Shown here one piece after another: positions 1 to 10,598 of a DNA stretch of 64,000 nucleotides. The stretch comes from Ferrovibrio sp046297595. Its GTDB lineage: Bacteria > Pseudomonadota > Alphaproteobacteria > Ferrovibrionales > Ferrovibrionaceae. The stretch lies in NCBI RefSeq assembly GCF_046297595.1, contig NZ_JBKBHT010000007.1, positions 123,394 through 187,393 of the forward strand. The letters run 5' to 3'. Positions within the stretch are counted from its first letter, which is position 1. Every line of letters begins with the position of its first letter. The position numbers and the translations under genes are program-made. The notes beneath the pieces were generated by a model. The model had not been told where the DNA came from. It was given only the letters and a program-made list of their open reading frames with translations, and made no database searches.

Positions 1-1022
1 GCCCAGACCTGATCGCTATACAGATGTGGCCGGGTACGCAGCCAATTGCCATGCAAGGCTGCCGCCTCGCTGGACAGCATCACATTGGCTGCCGCCGTGA
101 TGTCATCCATGTCCGGCGGCGTCATCTCGACCAGTTTCACGCCGAGCTTCGCAAACACGTCGAGCGTGCGCTCCAGCAGTTCGGCGCTGGGTTTGTTCAG
201 TCTGTCCCAGAAGAAACGCCGCGGCACTGCAAGCTTCAGGCCGCGCACGGCACCGGACCGCGCCGCCTTCAGGTAGTTGCCAACCGGCAGGCTGCTGGCC
301 GTCGGATCGCGGGGATCGGCGCCGGCAAGGATTTCCAGCAGCAGCGCGCTGTCCTCGACCCGGCGGGTCAGCGGACCGACGGTGTCAAGCGAATAGCTCA
401 GCGGCATGCAGGCGGCGCGGCTGACCCGGCCCCATGTCGGCTTCATGCCGACCAGCCCGCAGTAATGCGCCGGCTGGCGGATCGAACCGCCGGTATCCGA
501 ACCAAGCGCCCCGAATACCATGCGGGCGGCGACCGCTGCCGCCGAGCCGCTGGAAGAGCCGCCGGTTATGCGGTCGGCATGCCAAGGATTGCGGGCATGG
601 CCGTAATGATAGTTGTGGCCGGTGGGGCCGAAGGCGAACTCGGCCATATTGAGCCGGCCAAGATCGAGGGCACCTGCGGCATCCAGCCTTTGCAGGGCCG
701 TGGATGTCTCAGTGGCTTTCCAGTGCCGCCGGATTGCCGAACCACAGCTCGTTTCCTCGCCCGCACGATAGTACATGTCCTTGTGGGCCAGCGGCACGCC
801 GGCCAGCGGGCCGGTTCTGACGCCCCGTTTGCGGGCGCGGTCCACGGCTTTTGCCGCCTTCAGGGCACGGGCATCCTCCAGCTTGAGAAACGCATTGGTC
901 CTCGGCTGCCATTCGGCAATGCGGGCAAGGCAGGCCTCGGTCAGCGCCTGCGCCGAAAGTCTGCCGCGGGCGATGGCGGCAGCGGCTTCGGCAAGGCCGA
1001 GACTGGTAAGGTCGTCGCTCAT
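1..1022 (-). CDS. Amidase (amidase signature family), C-terminus cut by window edge
   Basis: 340 residues of an amidase-signature serine hydrolase are visible; the C-terminal part runs off the window. The Ser-cisSer-Lys triad is recognisable: Lys81 in AHKDMYY, the cis-serine around Ser157 in the GGSSSGSAAA signature, and the nucleophile at about Ser180 in GSDTGGSIRQP. The ATG at 1022 overlaps the stop of the upstream small gene by 4 bases (ATGA), so the two are translationally coupled. That small gene resembles AtzG, which in the cyanuric acid pathway is the partner of the amidase AtzE, so this enzyme is probably the catalytic AtzE-like subunit of a two-subunit amidohydrolase. Substrate unknown; the neighbours suggest ureido or carbamoyl compounds. 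Family call secure, pairing inferred. Confidence 0.88.
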   Translation of the reverse strand, partial: MSDDLTSLGLAEAAAAIARGRLSAQALTEACLARIAEWQPRTNAFLKLEDARALKAAKAVDRARKRGVRTGPLAGVPLAHKDMYYRAGEETSCGSAIRRHWKATETSTALQRLDAAGALDLGRLNMAEFAFGPTGHNYHYGHARNPWHADRITGGSSSGSAAAVAARMVFGALGSDTGGSIRQPAHYCGLVGMKPTWGRVSRAACMPLSYSLDTVGPLTRRVEDSALLLEILAGADPRDPTASSLPVGNYLKAARSGAVRGLKLAVPRRFFWDRLNKPSAELLERTLDVFAKLGVKLVEMTPPDMDDITAAANVMLSSEAAALHGNWLRTRPHLYSDQVW

Positions 1023-1282
1023 TTGCGCACCTTCTTCTTTCCGGTTTTCGCCGGCTTTGCGGTCACCGCCGGGAACAGACCGGGTTCGGTTTCGAAAGCT
1101 AGCCTGCGGGCGACCGCGCGGAACCGCGCCGCCGCCGGGCCAAGGGTCATCGAGACGGTTTCCGGGCGGCCAGCGCGCAGGGCCACGCCGGCCTGGTCAA
1201 ACATCGCGGCAACCAGCGGCGGTGGCAGGGCTCCGGCTGGTTTCGCCGGCTGGATGGCAACGATCTTCTGTTTGTTCCTCAT
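1019..1282 (-). CDS. AtzG-like small subunit (DUF4089-type)
   Basis: 87-residue protein with the pattern of the small AtzG/DUF4089 family: a short helical stretch with PLVAAMFDQAG, then a conserved-looking region around VSMTLGPAAARFRAVARRLAF, ending in a lysine-rich tail. It overlaps the downstream amidase by 4 bases and the upstream N-carbamoyl hydrolase stop by 4 bases (1279-1282), so the three are one translation-coupled unit. In the characterised AtzE/AtzG pair the small protein holds the amidase in a complex; the same role is inferred here from position and length. No catalytic residues are expected. The assignment rests on size, context and partial sequence pattern, so it is moderate. 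Confidence 0.6.
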   Translation of the reverse strand: MRNKQKIVAIQPAKPAGALPPPLVAAMFDQAGVALRAGRPETVSMTLGPAAARFRAVARRLAFETEPGLFPAVTAKPAKTGKKKVRK

Positions 1283-2205
1283 GGCGGCAGTTCGGCTCCC
1301 CTGCGTTCGACGATCAAGCCATAATGCTGTGGCATGCGATGCGCCGCAAAGTTGAAAGTCGTGGATTTATAACTGAGGCAGGCATCAAGGTCGCAGACGG
1401 CAACCGCCAGTTCATCGCCTTCGCCCCGTGTCGCCGCCACCGTCATACCGGACGGCGCGATGATCTGGGTACCCCCGATCATCGGCACGCCCTCTTCGTT
1501 GCCGGCCTTGGCGACTCCGACCACCCAGCAACCATTCTGGTAGGCGCCGGCCTGCATGACGAGGGTGTTGTGGTGTAGCGACAGCGCGTCGTGATCGGGC
1601 GCCGGCGGATTGTGCACCGGTGTGTTGTAGCCCAACAGGATCATCTCCGCGCCCTGTAGCCCCATGACACGATAGGTTTCGGGCCAGCGCCGGTCGTTGC
1701 AGATACACATGCCGAGGATGCCGCCAAATGCCCGCCAGACCCGGAAACCGGTGTCGCTTTCATCGAAATACCGCTTTTCCAGATGCTGGAAGCGTCGCCA
1801 GGGTTCATGCTCGCGATGGCCGGGCAGGTGCACCTTGCGGTATTTGCCGATGATGGTGCCATCGCGGTCGACTAGGATTGAGGTATTGAAATGCCGGCCT
1901 TCGGGTGTCCGTTCGGCATAGCCGAGCGAAAATCCGAGACCGAGCCGTTTCGCCTCGTCGAACAGGGCCTGCGTGTCGGGACCTGGCATCCGGTGTTCGA
2001 AAAAGCTGTCGATCTCTGCCGCATCTGTCATGAACCAGCGCGGAAAGAAGGTTGTCAGCGCCAGTTCCGGAAACACGACAAGGTCGCAGCCCAGCCGTTT
2101 TGCCTCCTGCAGATGCGCGATCAGCCGCCCGACAACTTGGGCGCGGCTGTCATTGCGGGCAATCGGACCAAGCTGGGCGGCAGCAACAGTGATCTGGCGG
2201 GACAT
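1279..2205 (-). CDS. N-carbamoyl-D-amino acid hydrolase (nitrilase superfamily)
   Basis: 308-residue carbon-nitrogen hydrolase very close in layout to Agrobacterium D-carbamoylase, which turns N-carbamoyl-D-amino acids into D-amino acids, CO2 and ammonia. The catalytic triad is visible: Glu47 in VFPELALTTFFPRW, Lys124 in KYRKVHLPGH and Cys169 in CICNDRRWPETYR. Long family-typical stretches such as FQHLEKRYF, GYNTPVHNPP and HRMPQHYGLI are conserved. The frame opens with a GTG directly before the ATG at 2205; ATG is chosen because the family begins MxRQ. It is followed without a gap by the AtzG-like gene (4-base overlap). With the ureidoglycolate-lyase-like gene upstream, it suggests hydantoin or ureide breakdown. 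Cytoplasmic; no signal peptide. Confidence 0.9.
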   Translation of the reverse strand: MSRQITVAAAQLGPIARNDSRAQVVGRLIAHLQEAKRLGCDLVVFPELALTTFFPRWFMTDAAEIDSFFEHRMPGPDTQALFDEAKRLGLGFSLGYAERTPEGRHFNTSILVDRDGTIIGKYRKVHLPGHREHEPWRRFQHLEKRYFDESDTGFRVWRAFGGILGMCICNDRRWPETYRVMGLQGAEMILLGYNTPVHNPPAPDHDALSLHHNTLVMQAGAYQNGCWVVGVAKAGNEEGVPMIGGTQIIAPSGMTVAATRGEGDELAVAVCDLDACLSYKSTTFNFAAHRMPQHYGLIVERRGAELPP

Positions 2206-2292
2206 CACTGGAAAGTTTCAGCAAGATGCATGCCAGCCCTGTCCGGCCCTGATCGGATGCGATGCCCGATGGCTGCCCAATCAATGGCCGCC

Positions 2293-2778
2293 TCACGATG
2301 TTTTATTGATCACCTGCATCGGAGCGGCCAGCGGCACCAGTTCCTCGTCGCCATCGTCGCCGGTAGTCCACATAACGATAGCGAAACGACCCGGCCGCTG
2401 CAGCGCCACCATCGGATGGTGCCAGGCACCGGCTGCATAAACGATGGCCTGGTCCGGACCCGCCATGAAACTCACGGCCCGTGATGGATCGGGCTGGCCA
2501 GTGCCGTCATCGGGGCAAACCGTGACCAGATAGCCTGCAACATCAATCGGAATGAAGGCCTGTGCCGAGAACGGATGCCGTTCGAACAGCCGCAGCGCAA
2601 ACGGCAGCACGCCTGCATCGACAAGTGCCAGAGACAGATCAAGCTGCGCATGCGGGCGACGGTTTTCGATCAGGCCGCCATGATAGACTCGCCCTGCTTC
2701 CGCCAGCGACAGCACATGGCCATAGTCACGGAAGGACGATGCTGCTAGCGGCTGCGCCGCGATAGCGACCGGCAGCAT
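2293..2778 (-). CDS. Ureidoglycolate lyase / AllA-like protein
   Basis: 161-residue protein of the AllA (ureidoglycolate hydrolase) cupin-like family, which splits ureidoglycolate into glyoxylate and urea in allantoin catabolism. Typical elements are FRDYGHVL near the N-terminus, LFERHPFSAQAFIP in the middle and the histidine-rich YAAGAWHHPMVAL strand. The frame can start at a TTG at 2793, but the ATG at 2778 gives the usual family N-terminus and is preferred. It lies 87 bases upstream of the N-carbamoyl hydrolase on the same strand and is probably the first gene of the ureide operon. Whether the true substrate is ureidoglycolate or another ureido acid cannot be told. Confidence 0.82.
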   Translation of the reverse strand: MLPVAIAAQPLAASSFRDYGHVLSLAEAGRVYHGGLIENRRPHAQLDLSLALVDAGVLPFALRLFERHPFSAQAFIPIDVAGYLVTVCPDDGTGQPDPSRAVSFMAGPDQAIVYAAGAWHHPMVALQRPGRFAIVMWTTGDDGDEELVPLAAPMQVINKTS

Positions 2779-3270
2779 CAGGCTGTCCAACAAGCCTTGT
2801 TGTTCTGCATACTTTGGATTGCCGTCATCACGGTGTTTCCGTCATCCATGATCAGAAGGGTGCAGACTGATATTATGCAATGTCCGTGCCTGCCTTGTTC
2901 AGCGGCAGGCGGGCGGAATGGCCAGAGCGTATCGGGATGGCGGCCCTGAACTGTTTGAATCAACAGAAATACGCTTGCTGCGGTTACGCTACCTGCAGGC
3001 TTCGCGGCCTGTGCCGCGGCGATAAAGATGCGGCGCGGTCGCAACTTGAAAATACATGCGGCCGCAGATGCTGGATCGCCTCCCTTCCACCCTCCTGATC
3101 GACAGCGAGAATATCTAAGGACGCCAATTCCGTTTGGCGGCTACCCTCTCGGATTCACTAAAGGCTTCAGCCGACCATTCTGCAGTGCCACATGCTTTGG
3201 TTGCGCCAAAGCAGAAGGGCTATTTGATAGCCAGGAGCTTTGTCGCCAAATCGGTGTAAGGCTTAAAAAA
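2779..3270. other. Gene-free stretch between AllA-like gene and tRNA-Val
   Basis: About 490 bases without a convincing gene. Short open frames on both strands have no recognisable domain, no good ribosome site and poor codon pattern. A small hairpin (CGCCAA/TTGGCG) lies near 3122-3138 and an A/T run (TTTTTT on the minus strand) directly follows the tRNA-Val CCA end. It should hold the promoter of the ureide operon, but no confident -35/-10 pair was found. Confidence 0.5.
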
Positions 3271-3345
3271 TGGTGGGCGGTGAGAGGGTCGAACTCCCGA
3301 CATCCTCGGTGTAAACGAGGCGCTCTACCACTGAGCTAACCGCCC
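3271..3345 (-). tRNA. tRNA-Val (anticodon UAC)
   Basis: Complete cloverleaf on the minus strand: acceptor stem GGGCGGU/ACCGCCC, D-arm with GCUCAGUGGUAGAGC, anticodon stem CCUCG/CGAGG around loop UUUACAC (anticodon UAC), T-arm with GUUCGAC and an encoded CCA end at 3271-3273. A run of six T follows the CCA on the transcribed strand and probably ends transcription. Confidence 0.97.
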
Positions 3346-3391
3346 ACAAGGCCGGCCAGAACGGCCGAAGCCGGGGTTCTATAGCAGATCA

Positions 3392-3413
3392 GGTCCGGTA
3401 TCGCTACCGGACC
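3392..3413. terminator. Perfect hairpin between hup and tRNA-Val
   Basis: A perfect 9-bp stem (GGTCCGGTA / TACCGGACC) with a TCGC loop lies 38 bases past the stop of the HU gene. It has no T-run on either side, so it may be a factor-dependent end or an mRNA 3' stabiliser rather than a classical intrinsic terminator. Confidence 0.45.
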
Positions 3414-3450
3414 CGTTGCATTTCGATAGGCCGTTCCAGGCCGGCCAAAA

Positions 3451-3723
3451 TCAGCCGACCGCCTCCTTCAGCGTCTTGCCGGCGCGGAATTTCGGCTGCC
3501 GCGTGGGCGGCAGGTCGATCCGCTCGCCCGTGCGCGGGTTACGGCCCGGACTGGCCGCCCGGGTGCCCACGAAGAAGCTGCCGAAGCCGACAATCCGCAC
3601 CTCCTCGCCGCGACGCATGGCCTCGGTGATGAGTTCGAACACCGCCTCGACGGCGCGTTCGGCCTGTTCCTTGCTGAGACCCGAGGTATCGCGCACCTGG
3701 GCCATCAGATCCTGTTTGTTCAC
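3451..3723 (-). CDS. hup: HU family DNA-binding protein
   Basis: 90-residue histone-like HU protein, the usual length. It starts MNKQDLMAQV, has the family core VGFGSFFVGTRAASPGRNP with the DNA-minor-groove arm (GRNPRTGERIDLPPTRQPKF) and ends KTLKEAVG. HU dimers bend and compact nucleoid DNA. It starts 27 bases after the lon stop on the same strand, the lon-hup order found across many proteobacteria, and probably shares the lon transcript. No unusual residues. Confidence 0.97.
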   Translation of the reverse strand: MNKQDLMAQVRDTSGLSKEQAERAVEAVFELITEAMRRGEEVRIVGFGSFFVGTRAASPGRNPRTGERIDLPPTRQPKFRAGKTLKEAVG

Positions 3724-3750
3724 GCTGCCGTCCTCCGGAACACGATGGAG

Positions 3751-6165
<2,415 letters not shown>

Positions 6166-6295
6166 GCGGCTTTCATCCTGATGGGCGGCGCGGGAAAGCC
6201 CGGTTTTGGGCATCCCTTTGCCGCCTGACAGAGGTTAACATGGGAATTCCCACAAGTTCCGTCAAGGCACGGTGGCAACACACAGGAACACCAGA

Positions 6296-6628
6296 ATGAC
6301 ACAACCCGAGTCGCATGCCACCCGCATCATGGATGGGGACATTCTGGAGGTCGCCATGCTCGACGTCCGCCGTGGCCAGGAAAAGGCTTTTGGAACAGCG
6401 CTGCAGCAGGCCCTGCCCCTGATCAGACGGCAGCCCGGCTGCCGCCAGGCCACAGTGCGGCCCTGCCTGGAAAATCCCGGGCGCTACCTGCTGCTGGTGT
6501 ATTGGGCCACATTGGCCGACCATGAACAGGGGTTTCGCGGCTCCGACGATTACCGTCGCTGGCGCGCCCTATTGCACGGATTCTACGAGCCTTTTCCGAC
6601 CGTGGAACATTACGGGCCGCCCCTCTGA
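6296..6628 (+). CDS. Antibiotic biosynthesis monooxygenase (ABM)-fold protein
   Basis: 110-residue ferredoxin-like ABM-domain protein: beta strand ILEVAMLDVRRGQE, helix with FGTALQQALPLIRRQPGC, then RYLLLVYWATLADHEQGFRGSDDYRRWRALL, the usual single ABM domain length. Such dimeric proteins include quinone-forming monooxygenases and many of unknown role. The ATG at 6296 is chosen (AGGA about 8 bases ahead); an in-frame GTG at 6272 would add eight residues. It is inserted on the plus strand between lon and clpX, which are otherwise neighbours in related genomes, so it may be a lineage-specific insertion. Substrate unknown. Confidence 0.82.
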   Translation: MTQPESHATRIMDGDILEVAMLDVRRGQEKAFGTALQQALPLIRRQPGCRQATVRPCLENPGRYLLLVYWATLADHEQGFRGSDDYRRWRALLHGFYEPFPTVEHYGPPL

Positions 6629-6639
6629 AGAGGCGGCCC
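6614..6639. terminator. Strong inverted repeat across the ABM gene stop codon
   Basis: GGGCCGC-CC-CTCT, a GA loop, then AGAG-GCGGCCC form a nearly perfect hairpin whose loop sits at the TGA stop of the plus-strand ABM gene. No T-run follows. Lying between convergent ABM and clpX genes, it could act in both directions as a 3'-end structure. Confidence 0.45.
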
Positions 6640-6678
6640 GCATAACCGGGTAAGGCAGCCGGGAACGGCGCCGCGCGA

Positions 6679-7941
6679 TCAGGCGCTGACGTCTTCCTGC
6701 TTGCGGTCGGCGTAAATCAGCAGCGGCTTGGCGCGGCCCTCGACCACGTCGGGGGAGATCACCACCTCCTCGACGCCATTCATGTTCGGCAGGTCGAACA
6801 TCGGGTCGAGCAGGATGGCCTCCAGGATCGAACGCAGGCCACGCGCGCCGGTCTTGCGGGCGATGGCCTTGCGGGCCACGGCCGCCACGGCCTCGTCCGA
6901 GAAGGTCAGCTTGACGTCTTCCATCTCGAACAGGCGCTGATACTGCTTGATCAGGGCGTTCTTCGGCTTGCTGAGGATGTCCACCAGCGCGGCCTCGTCC
7001 AGGTCATGCAGGGTGGCGATCACCGGCAGGCGGCCGATGAATTCCGGGATCAGGCCGAACTTGAGCAGATCGTCCGGTTCGACTTCGGCCAGGATTTCGC
7101 CCGAGCGCCGTTCGTCCGGACCGCGCACTTCGGCGCCGAAACCGATCGAGGTGCCCTTGCCGCGGCCGGCGATGATCTTCTCCAGGCCGGCAAAGGCACC
7201 GCCGCAGATGAACAGGATATTCGTGGTATCCACCTGCAGGAATTCCTGCTGCGGATGCTTGCGGCCGCCCTGCGGGGGCACGGAGGCGACGGTGCCTTCC
7301 ATGATCTTCAGCAGGGCCTGCTGCACGCCCTCGCCCGATACGTCGCGGGTGATCGAGGGATTGTCCGACTTGCGGCTGATCTTGTCGACTTCGTCGATAT
7401 AAACGATGCCGCGTTGCGCCCGCTCGACGTTGTAGTCGGCCGACTGCAGCAGCTTGAGGATGATGTTCTCCACATCCTCGCCCACGTAACCGGCTTCGGT
7501 CAGCGTGGTGGCGTCGGCCATGGTGAACGGCACTTCCAGGATGCGGGCCAGCGTCTGGGCTAGCAAGGTCTTGCCGCAGCCGGTGGGGCCGATCAGCAGG
7601 ATGTTCGACTTGGCCAGCTCGACGTCGTTGTTCTTGCCGCTGTGGCCTATGCGCTTGTAGTGGTTATGAACGGCCACCGAGAGCACCTTCTTGGCGTGAT
7701 TCTGGCCGATCACGTAATCGTCCAGCACCCGGCAGATTTCCTGCGGGGACGGCACGCCGTCACGGGTCTTCACCAGGGCTGACTTGTGCTCTTCACGGAT
7801 GATGTCCATGCAGAGCTCGACGCACTCGTCGCAGATGAACACCGTCGGGCCGGCGATCAGCTTGCGCACCTCGTGCTGGCTCTTGCCACAGAACGAGCAG
7901 TACAGAGTATTTTTGGAGTCACCGCCGCTCAATTTGGTCAT
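6679..7941 (-). CDS. clpX: ATP-dependent Clp protease ATP-binding subunit ClpX
   Basis: 420-residue ClpX unfoldase. The N-terminal zinc-binding domain has Cys15-x2-Cys18 and Cys37-x2-Cys40; Walker A GPTGCGKT is at residues 118-125, Walker B IVYIDEVDKI follows, and the RGKGTSIGFGAEV region carries the ClpP-contact loop (IGF). ClpX recognises tagged or regulatory proteins, unfolds them and feeds them into ClpP. It lies 289 bases downstream of clpP on the same strand, so an own promoter is possible. All expected motifs are present and the length is normal. Confidence 0.98.
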   Translation of the reverse strand: MTKLSGGDSKNTLYCSFCGKSQHEVRKLIAGPTVFICDECVELCMDIIREEHKSALVKTRDGVPSPQEICRVLDDYVIGQNHAKKVLSVAVHNHYKRIGHSGKNNDVELAKSNILLIGPTGCGKTLLAQTLARILEVPFTMADATTLTEAGYVGEDVENIILKLLQSADYNVERAQRGIVYIDEVDKISRKSDNPSITRDVSGEGVQQALLKIMEGTVASVPPQGGRKHPQQEFLQVDTTNILFICGGAFAGLEKIIAGRGKGTSIGFGAEVRGPDERRSGEILAEVEPDDLLKFGLIPEFIGRLPVIATLHDLDEAALVDILSKPKNALIKQYQRLFEMEDVKLTFSDEAVAAVARKAIARKTGARGLRSILEAILLDPMFDLPNMNGVEEVVISPDVVEGRAKPLLIYADRKQEDVSA

Positions 7942-8230
7942 ACCTGCTCCACTGAGCGGGCCGGCGCCGGGCGACGCAGGCCCTATTCCATCGAATCGTC
8001 ATCATAAGGAACCGAAGCTCCGGGCACAACGGACATGGGGCCCGGAGGGGGGCTTCGACAGGGCGTGAACCGTCACATTATCGGTATTTAACGCGCCCTG
8101 ACGCCCCGACAAGAACCTGTCCCAGCCATCAGTTCCGGGGCAGAGTGCCACGACCGGAGGTTGGTCGTGATCCCGGCCGGCGGTTGCAGGCCGGACTGGC
8201 CGGCCAAGCTCAGCCTCCAGGTTTGCGCCG

Positions 8231-8863
8231 TCAGGGCTTCTTGGCTGCCGTTTCGGGGCGGCGGTCGACCACCTCGTCGACCAGACCGAATTCCTTGGCC
8301 TCGGCCGGGGTCATGAAGCGGTCGCGCTCCATGGCCTCCTCAATCACGGCAATGTCCTTGCCGGTATGGCGGGCATAGATGCCATTCAGGCGCGCCCGCA
8401 TGTCGAGGATTTCCTTGGCATGGATCTCGATGTCGGCCGCCTGGCCCTGGAAGCCGCCAGAAGGCTGGTGGATCATCACCCGGGCATTGGGCAGGGCATA
8501 GCGCATGCCCTTCTCGCCGGCAGCCAGCAGCAGCGAGCCCATCGAGGCCGCCTGGCCGATGCACAGGGTGGCGATCTTGGGCCGGACATACTGCATGGTG
8601 TCGTAGATCGCCATGCCGGAGGTCACCAGGCCGCCCGGGCTGTTGATGTAGAACGAGATTTCTTTGTTCGGATTCTCGGCTTCCAGGAACAGGAGCTGCG
8701 CGGTGACCAGGGCAGCGACGGCATCGTTGACCGGGCCGACCAGGAAGATGATCCGCTCCTTCAGCAGCCGGGAGTAAATGTCGTAGGCGCGCTCGCCCCG
8801 GTTGGTCTGCTCGACCACCATCGGAACCAGCATGTTCATGTAGGTATCGACCATCTTTTCCAT
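8231..8863 (-). CDS. clpP: ATP-dependent Clp protease proteolytic subunit ClpP
   Basis: 210-residue serine peptidase of the Clp barrel. The triad is visible as Ser107 (GQAASMGSLLL), His132 (VMIHQPSGG) and Asp181 (ERDRFMTPAEA). The ATG at 8863 is used; a second ATG three codons later is also possible. The first residues (to about 14) form the propeptide/axial-loop region. It is transcribed after trigger factor, behind an intrinsic terminator at 8961-8989, so it needs its own promoter in the roughly 100-base gap or read-through. Confidence 0.98.
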   Translation of the reverse strand: MEKMVDTYMNMLVPMVVEQTNRGERAYDIYSRLLKERIIFLVGPVNDAVAALVTAQLLFLEAENPNKEISFYINSPGGLVTSGMAIYDTMQYVRPKIATLCIGQAASMGSLLLAAGEKGMRYALPNARVMIHQPSGGFQGQAADIEIHAKEILDMRARLNGIYARHTGKDIAVIEEAMERDRFMTPAEAKEFGLVDEVVDRRPETAAKKP

Positions 8864-8960
8864 GACGCGCCCTGTGCAACAAAGAATCCTGTGCCCTTAA
8901 TGTGGCGCAGTCGGTGCCTTCCGGCAATGGCCGGACCCGCCGGGTGGCCGGCCCCGCCCG

Positions 8961-8989
8961 AAAAAGAAAAACGCCGGGCAAGCCCGGCG
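8961..8989 (-). terminator. Intrinsic terminator of tig
   Basis: On the minus strand an 8-bp perfect stem CGCCGGGC/GCCCGGCG with a TT loop is followed by TTTTTCTTTTT. It starts about 30 bases after the trigger factor stop and separates tig from clpP. Confidence 0.9.
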
Positions 8990-9020
8990 CTTTCCGTAAG
9001 GCGTTTCGAAAACCGGCAGA

Positions 9021-10343
9021 TCAGGCGACCTGCTCGGCTTCCTTCTGCAGTTCTTCCTTCGAGACCGGCTTGTCGGTCACGGTGGCCATCTCGATGATGA
9101 AGTCCACCACCTTGTCCTCGAAGATCGGGGCGTGCAGGCTCTGGGCGGCTTCCGGGTTCTTCTGGAAGTATTCCATCACCTGGCGTTCCTGGCCGGGGAA
9201 GCGGCGGGCCTGCTCGATCATCGCGCGGGTGATCTCGTCGGGCTTGACCTCGATATTGTTCACACGGCCGACTTCCGACAGCAGCAGGCCGAGGCGGATG
9301 CGGCGCTCGGCAATCTTGCGGTATTCAGCCTTCAGCTCGTCCTCGGTCTTCTTCTCCTCGGCCAGTTCGGCGTCGAAGCGGGCCTTGTCGGCGGTCACTT
9401 CGCCCCAGATCTGGTTGAATTCGAGATCGACCATGCCCTGCGGCACGTCGAAGCTGTGCTGCTCGGCCAGCTGGTCCAGCAGGCCGCGCTTCAGCTTCAT
9501 GCGCGACAGGCTCTTATATTCCTGGCCCAGGTCGCGCTTGATGTTGTCCTTCAGCTCCTGCATCGACTGCAGGCCGAAGCGCTTGGCGAATTCGTCGTCC
9601 AGCGTCACGGCCTGGCCGCCGCGCACTTCCTTCACCGTGCAGGCGAATTCCGCCGGCTTGCCGGCCAGTTCGGCATTGCCGTAGGCCTCGGGGAAGGTGA
9701 CGGTCACGGTCTTCTGGTCGCCGGCCTTCAGGCCGATGAGCTGGTCCTCGAAACCCGGGATGAAGGTGTTGGAGCCCAGCACCAGCGGATAGTCGTTGGC
9801 GGCACCGCCTTCGAACTTCTCGCCGTTCACGCTGCCGACGAAGTCGATCACGATCTGGTCGCCCTTCTCGGCGGCGCGCTCGACCTTCTCGTAGGTCTTC
9901 TGCTGTTCCGACAGGCGGGTGAGGAATTCATCGACCTCGGCATCGGCCGGCTCGACCACCAGGCGCTCCAGCTTGATCGCCTTGAAGTCGCCGGTCTCGA
10001 TCTCGGGCAGCACCTCGATGGCGATGGTGCACTCGAAATCCTTGCCCTCTTCGAAATTCTGAATGTCGACCTTGGGCTGCAGCGCCGGGCGCAGCTTGTT
10101 GTCGTCCAGTGTCTTCTGCAGGGCGGAGTTGACGCTCTCTTCCATCGCCTCGCCCAGCAGGGCGCGGCCATACTGCTTCTTGATGAGGGCGGCGGGTGCC
10201 TTGCCCGGGCGGAAGCCCGGCATGTTGACCTGGCCGCGGATGGTCTCCAGCTTCTGGTTGACCGTGCTCTCCAGCGCGGCGGCGTTGATCACCACCTTGT
10301 ATTCGCGCTTCAGGCCCGAGGCGCTGATTTCCGTGATCTGCAT
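9021..10343 (-). CDS. tig: Trigger factor, ribosome-bound chaperone
   Basis: 440-residue trigger factor: N-terminal ribosome-binding domain with the tail-binding signature FRPGKAPAALIKKQYG (about residues 44-59), FKBP-type peptidyl-prolyl isomerase domain around residues 150-250 (GDQIVIDFVGSVNGEKFEGG, PGFEDQLIGLKAGD) and the C-terminal helical chaperone arms. It binds nascent chains at the ribosome exit. The start MQITEISASGLKREY matches the family N-terminus. It leads the tig-clpP-clpX-lon-hup series. Confidence 0.97.
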   Translation of the reverse strand: MQITEISASGLKREYKVVINAAALESTVNQKLETIRGQVNMPGFRPGKAPAALIKKQYGRALLGEAMEESVNSALQKTLDDNKLRPALQPKVDIQNFEEGKDFECTIAIEVLPEIETGDFKAIKLERLVVEPADAEVDEFLTRLSEQQKTYEKVERAAEKGDQIVIDFVGSVNGEKFEGGAANDYPLVLGSNTFIPGFEDQLIGLKAGDQKTVTVTFPEAYGNAELAGKPAEFACTVKEVRGGQAVTLDDEFAKRFGLQSMQELKDNIKRDLGQEYKSLSRMKLKRGLLDQLAEQHSFDVPQGMVDLEFNQIWGEVTADKARFDAELAEEKKTEDELKAEYRKIAERRIRLGLLLSEVGRVNNIEVKPDEITRAMIEQARRFPGQERQVMEYFQKNPEAAQSLHAPIFEDKVVDFIIEMATVTDKPVSKEELQKEAEQVA

Positions 10344-10443
10344 GACCGAAATACCTGTCTCTCGCTAAATTCCGTTGCGCCGCCGTCCGCCACGCGGATC
10401 TGGCATCTCGCGGGTCTGGCCGGCAGCGGGACGCCGGGGGATC

Positions 10444-10490
10444 TGGTGCGGGCGGAGGGACTTGAACCCACACGCCTTGCGGCACAGGAA
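10444..10490 (-). pseudogene. 3' fragment of a chromosomal tRNA-Leu (split by integration)
   Basis: The minus strand reads TTCCTG (3' side of an anticodon stem), a variable arm TGCCGCAAGGCG, a T-arm with GGGTTCAAGTCCC and acceptor strand CGCCCGC-ACCA, with nothing 5' of the anticodon. The acceptor strand pairs perfectly with GCGGGCG at 13094-13100, 2.6 kb away. Joined at the anticodon loop the two pieces make a full tRNA-Leu(UAG). One T-T mismatch in the T-stem suggests decay after the gene was split. Confidence 0.85.
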
Positions 10491-10510
10491 CACACCTAAA
10501 TCCCCTTGTC

Positions 10511-10597
10511 TGGTGCGCGAGAGGGGACTCGAACCCCTAAGCCCTTGAAGACAATGGAACCTAAATCCATCGCGTCTACCAATTCCGCCACCCGCGC
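10511..10597 (-). tRNA. tRNA-Leu (anticodon UAG), carried by the element
   Basis: Complete class II tRNA on the minus strand: acceptor GCGCGGG/CUCGCGC (one G-U pair), D-arm GGAAUUGGUAGAC, anticodon stem AUGGA/UCCAU around loop UUUAGGU (anticodon UAG), long variable arm GUCUUCAAGGGC, T-arm AGGGG-UUCGAGU-CCCCU and encoded CCA. It starts only one base after the integrase stop codon (10599-10601), so it is probably cut out of the integrase transcript. It differs clearly from the split chromosomal tRNA-Leu and would replace its function. Confidence 0.96.
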
Positions 10598-10598
10598 G

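Noticed and set aside
24..1355. A 443-codon plus-strand frame over the amidase
   Set aside because: The opposite strand holds complete amidase motifs; this frame has none.
2794..3044. Small minus-strand frame before the AllA-like gene
   Set aside because: No ribosome site, no domain and codon usage unlike neighbours.
9132..10499. A 455-codon frame opposite trigger factor that runs into the tRNA region
   Set aside because: Antisense shadow of tig, low-complexity composition, and its end crosses a tRNA fragment.
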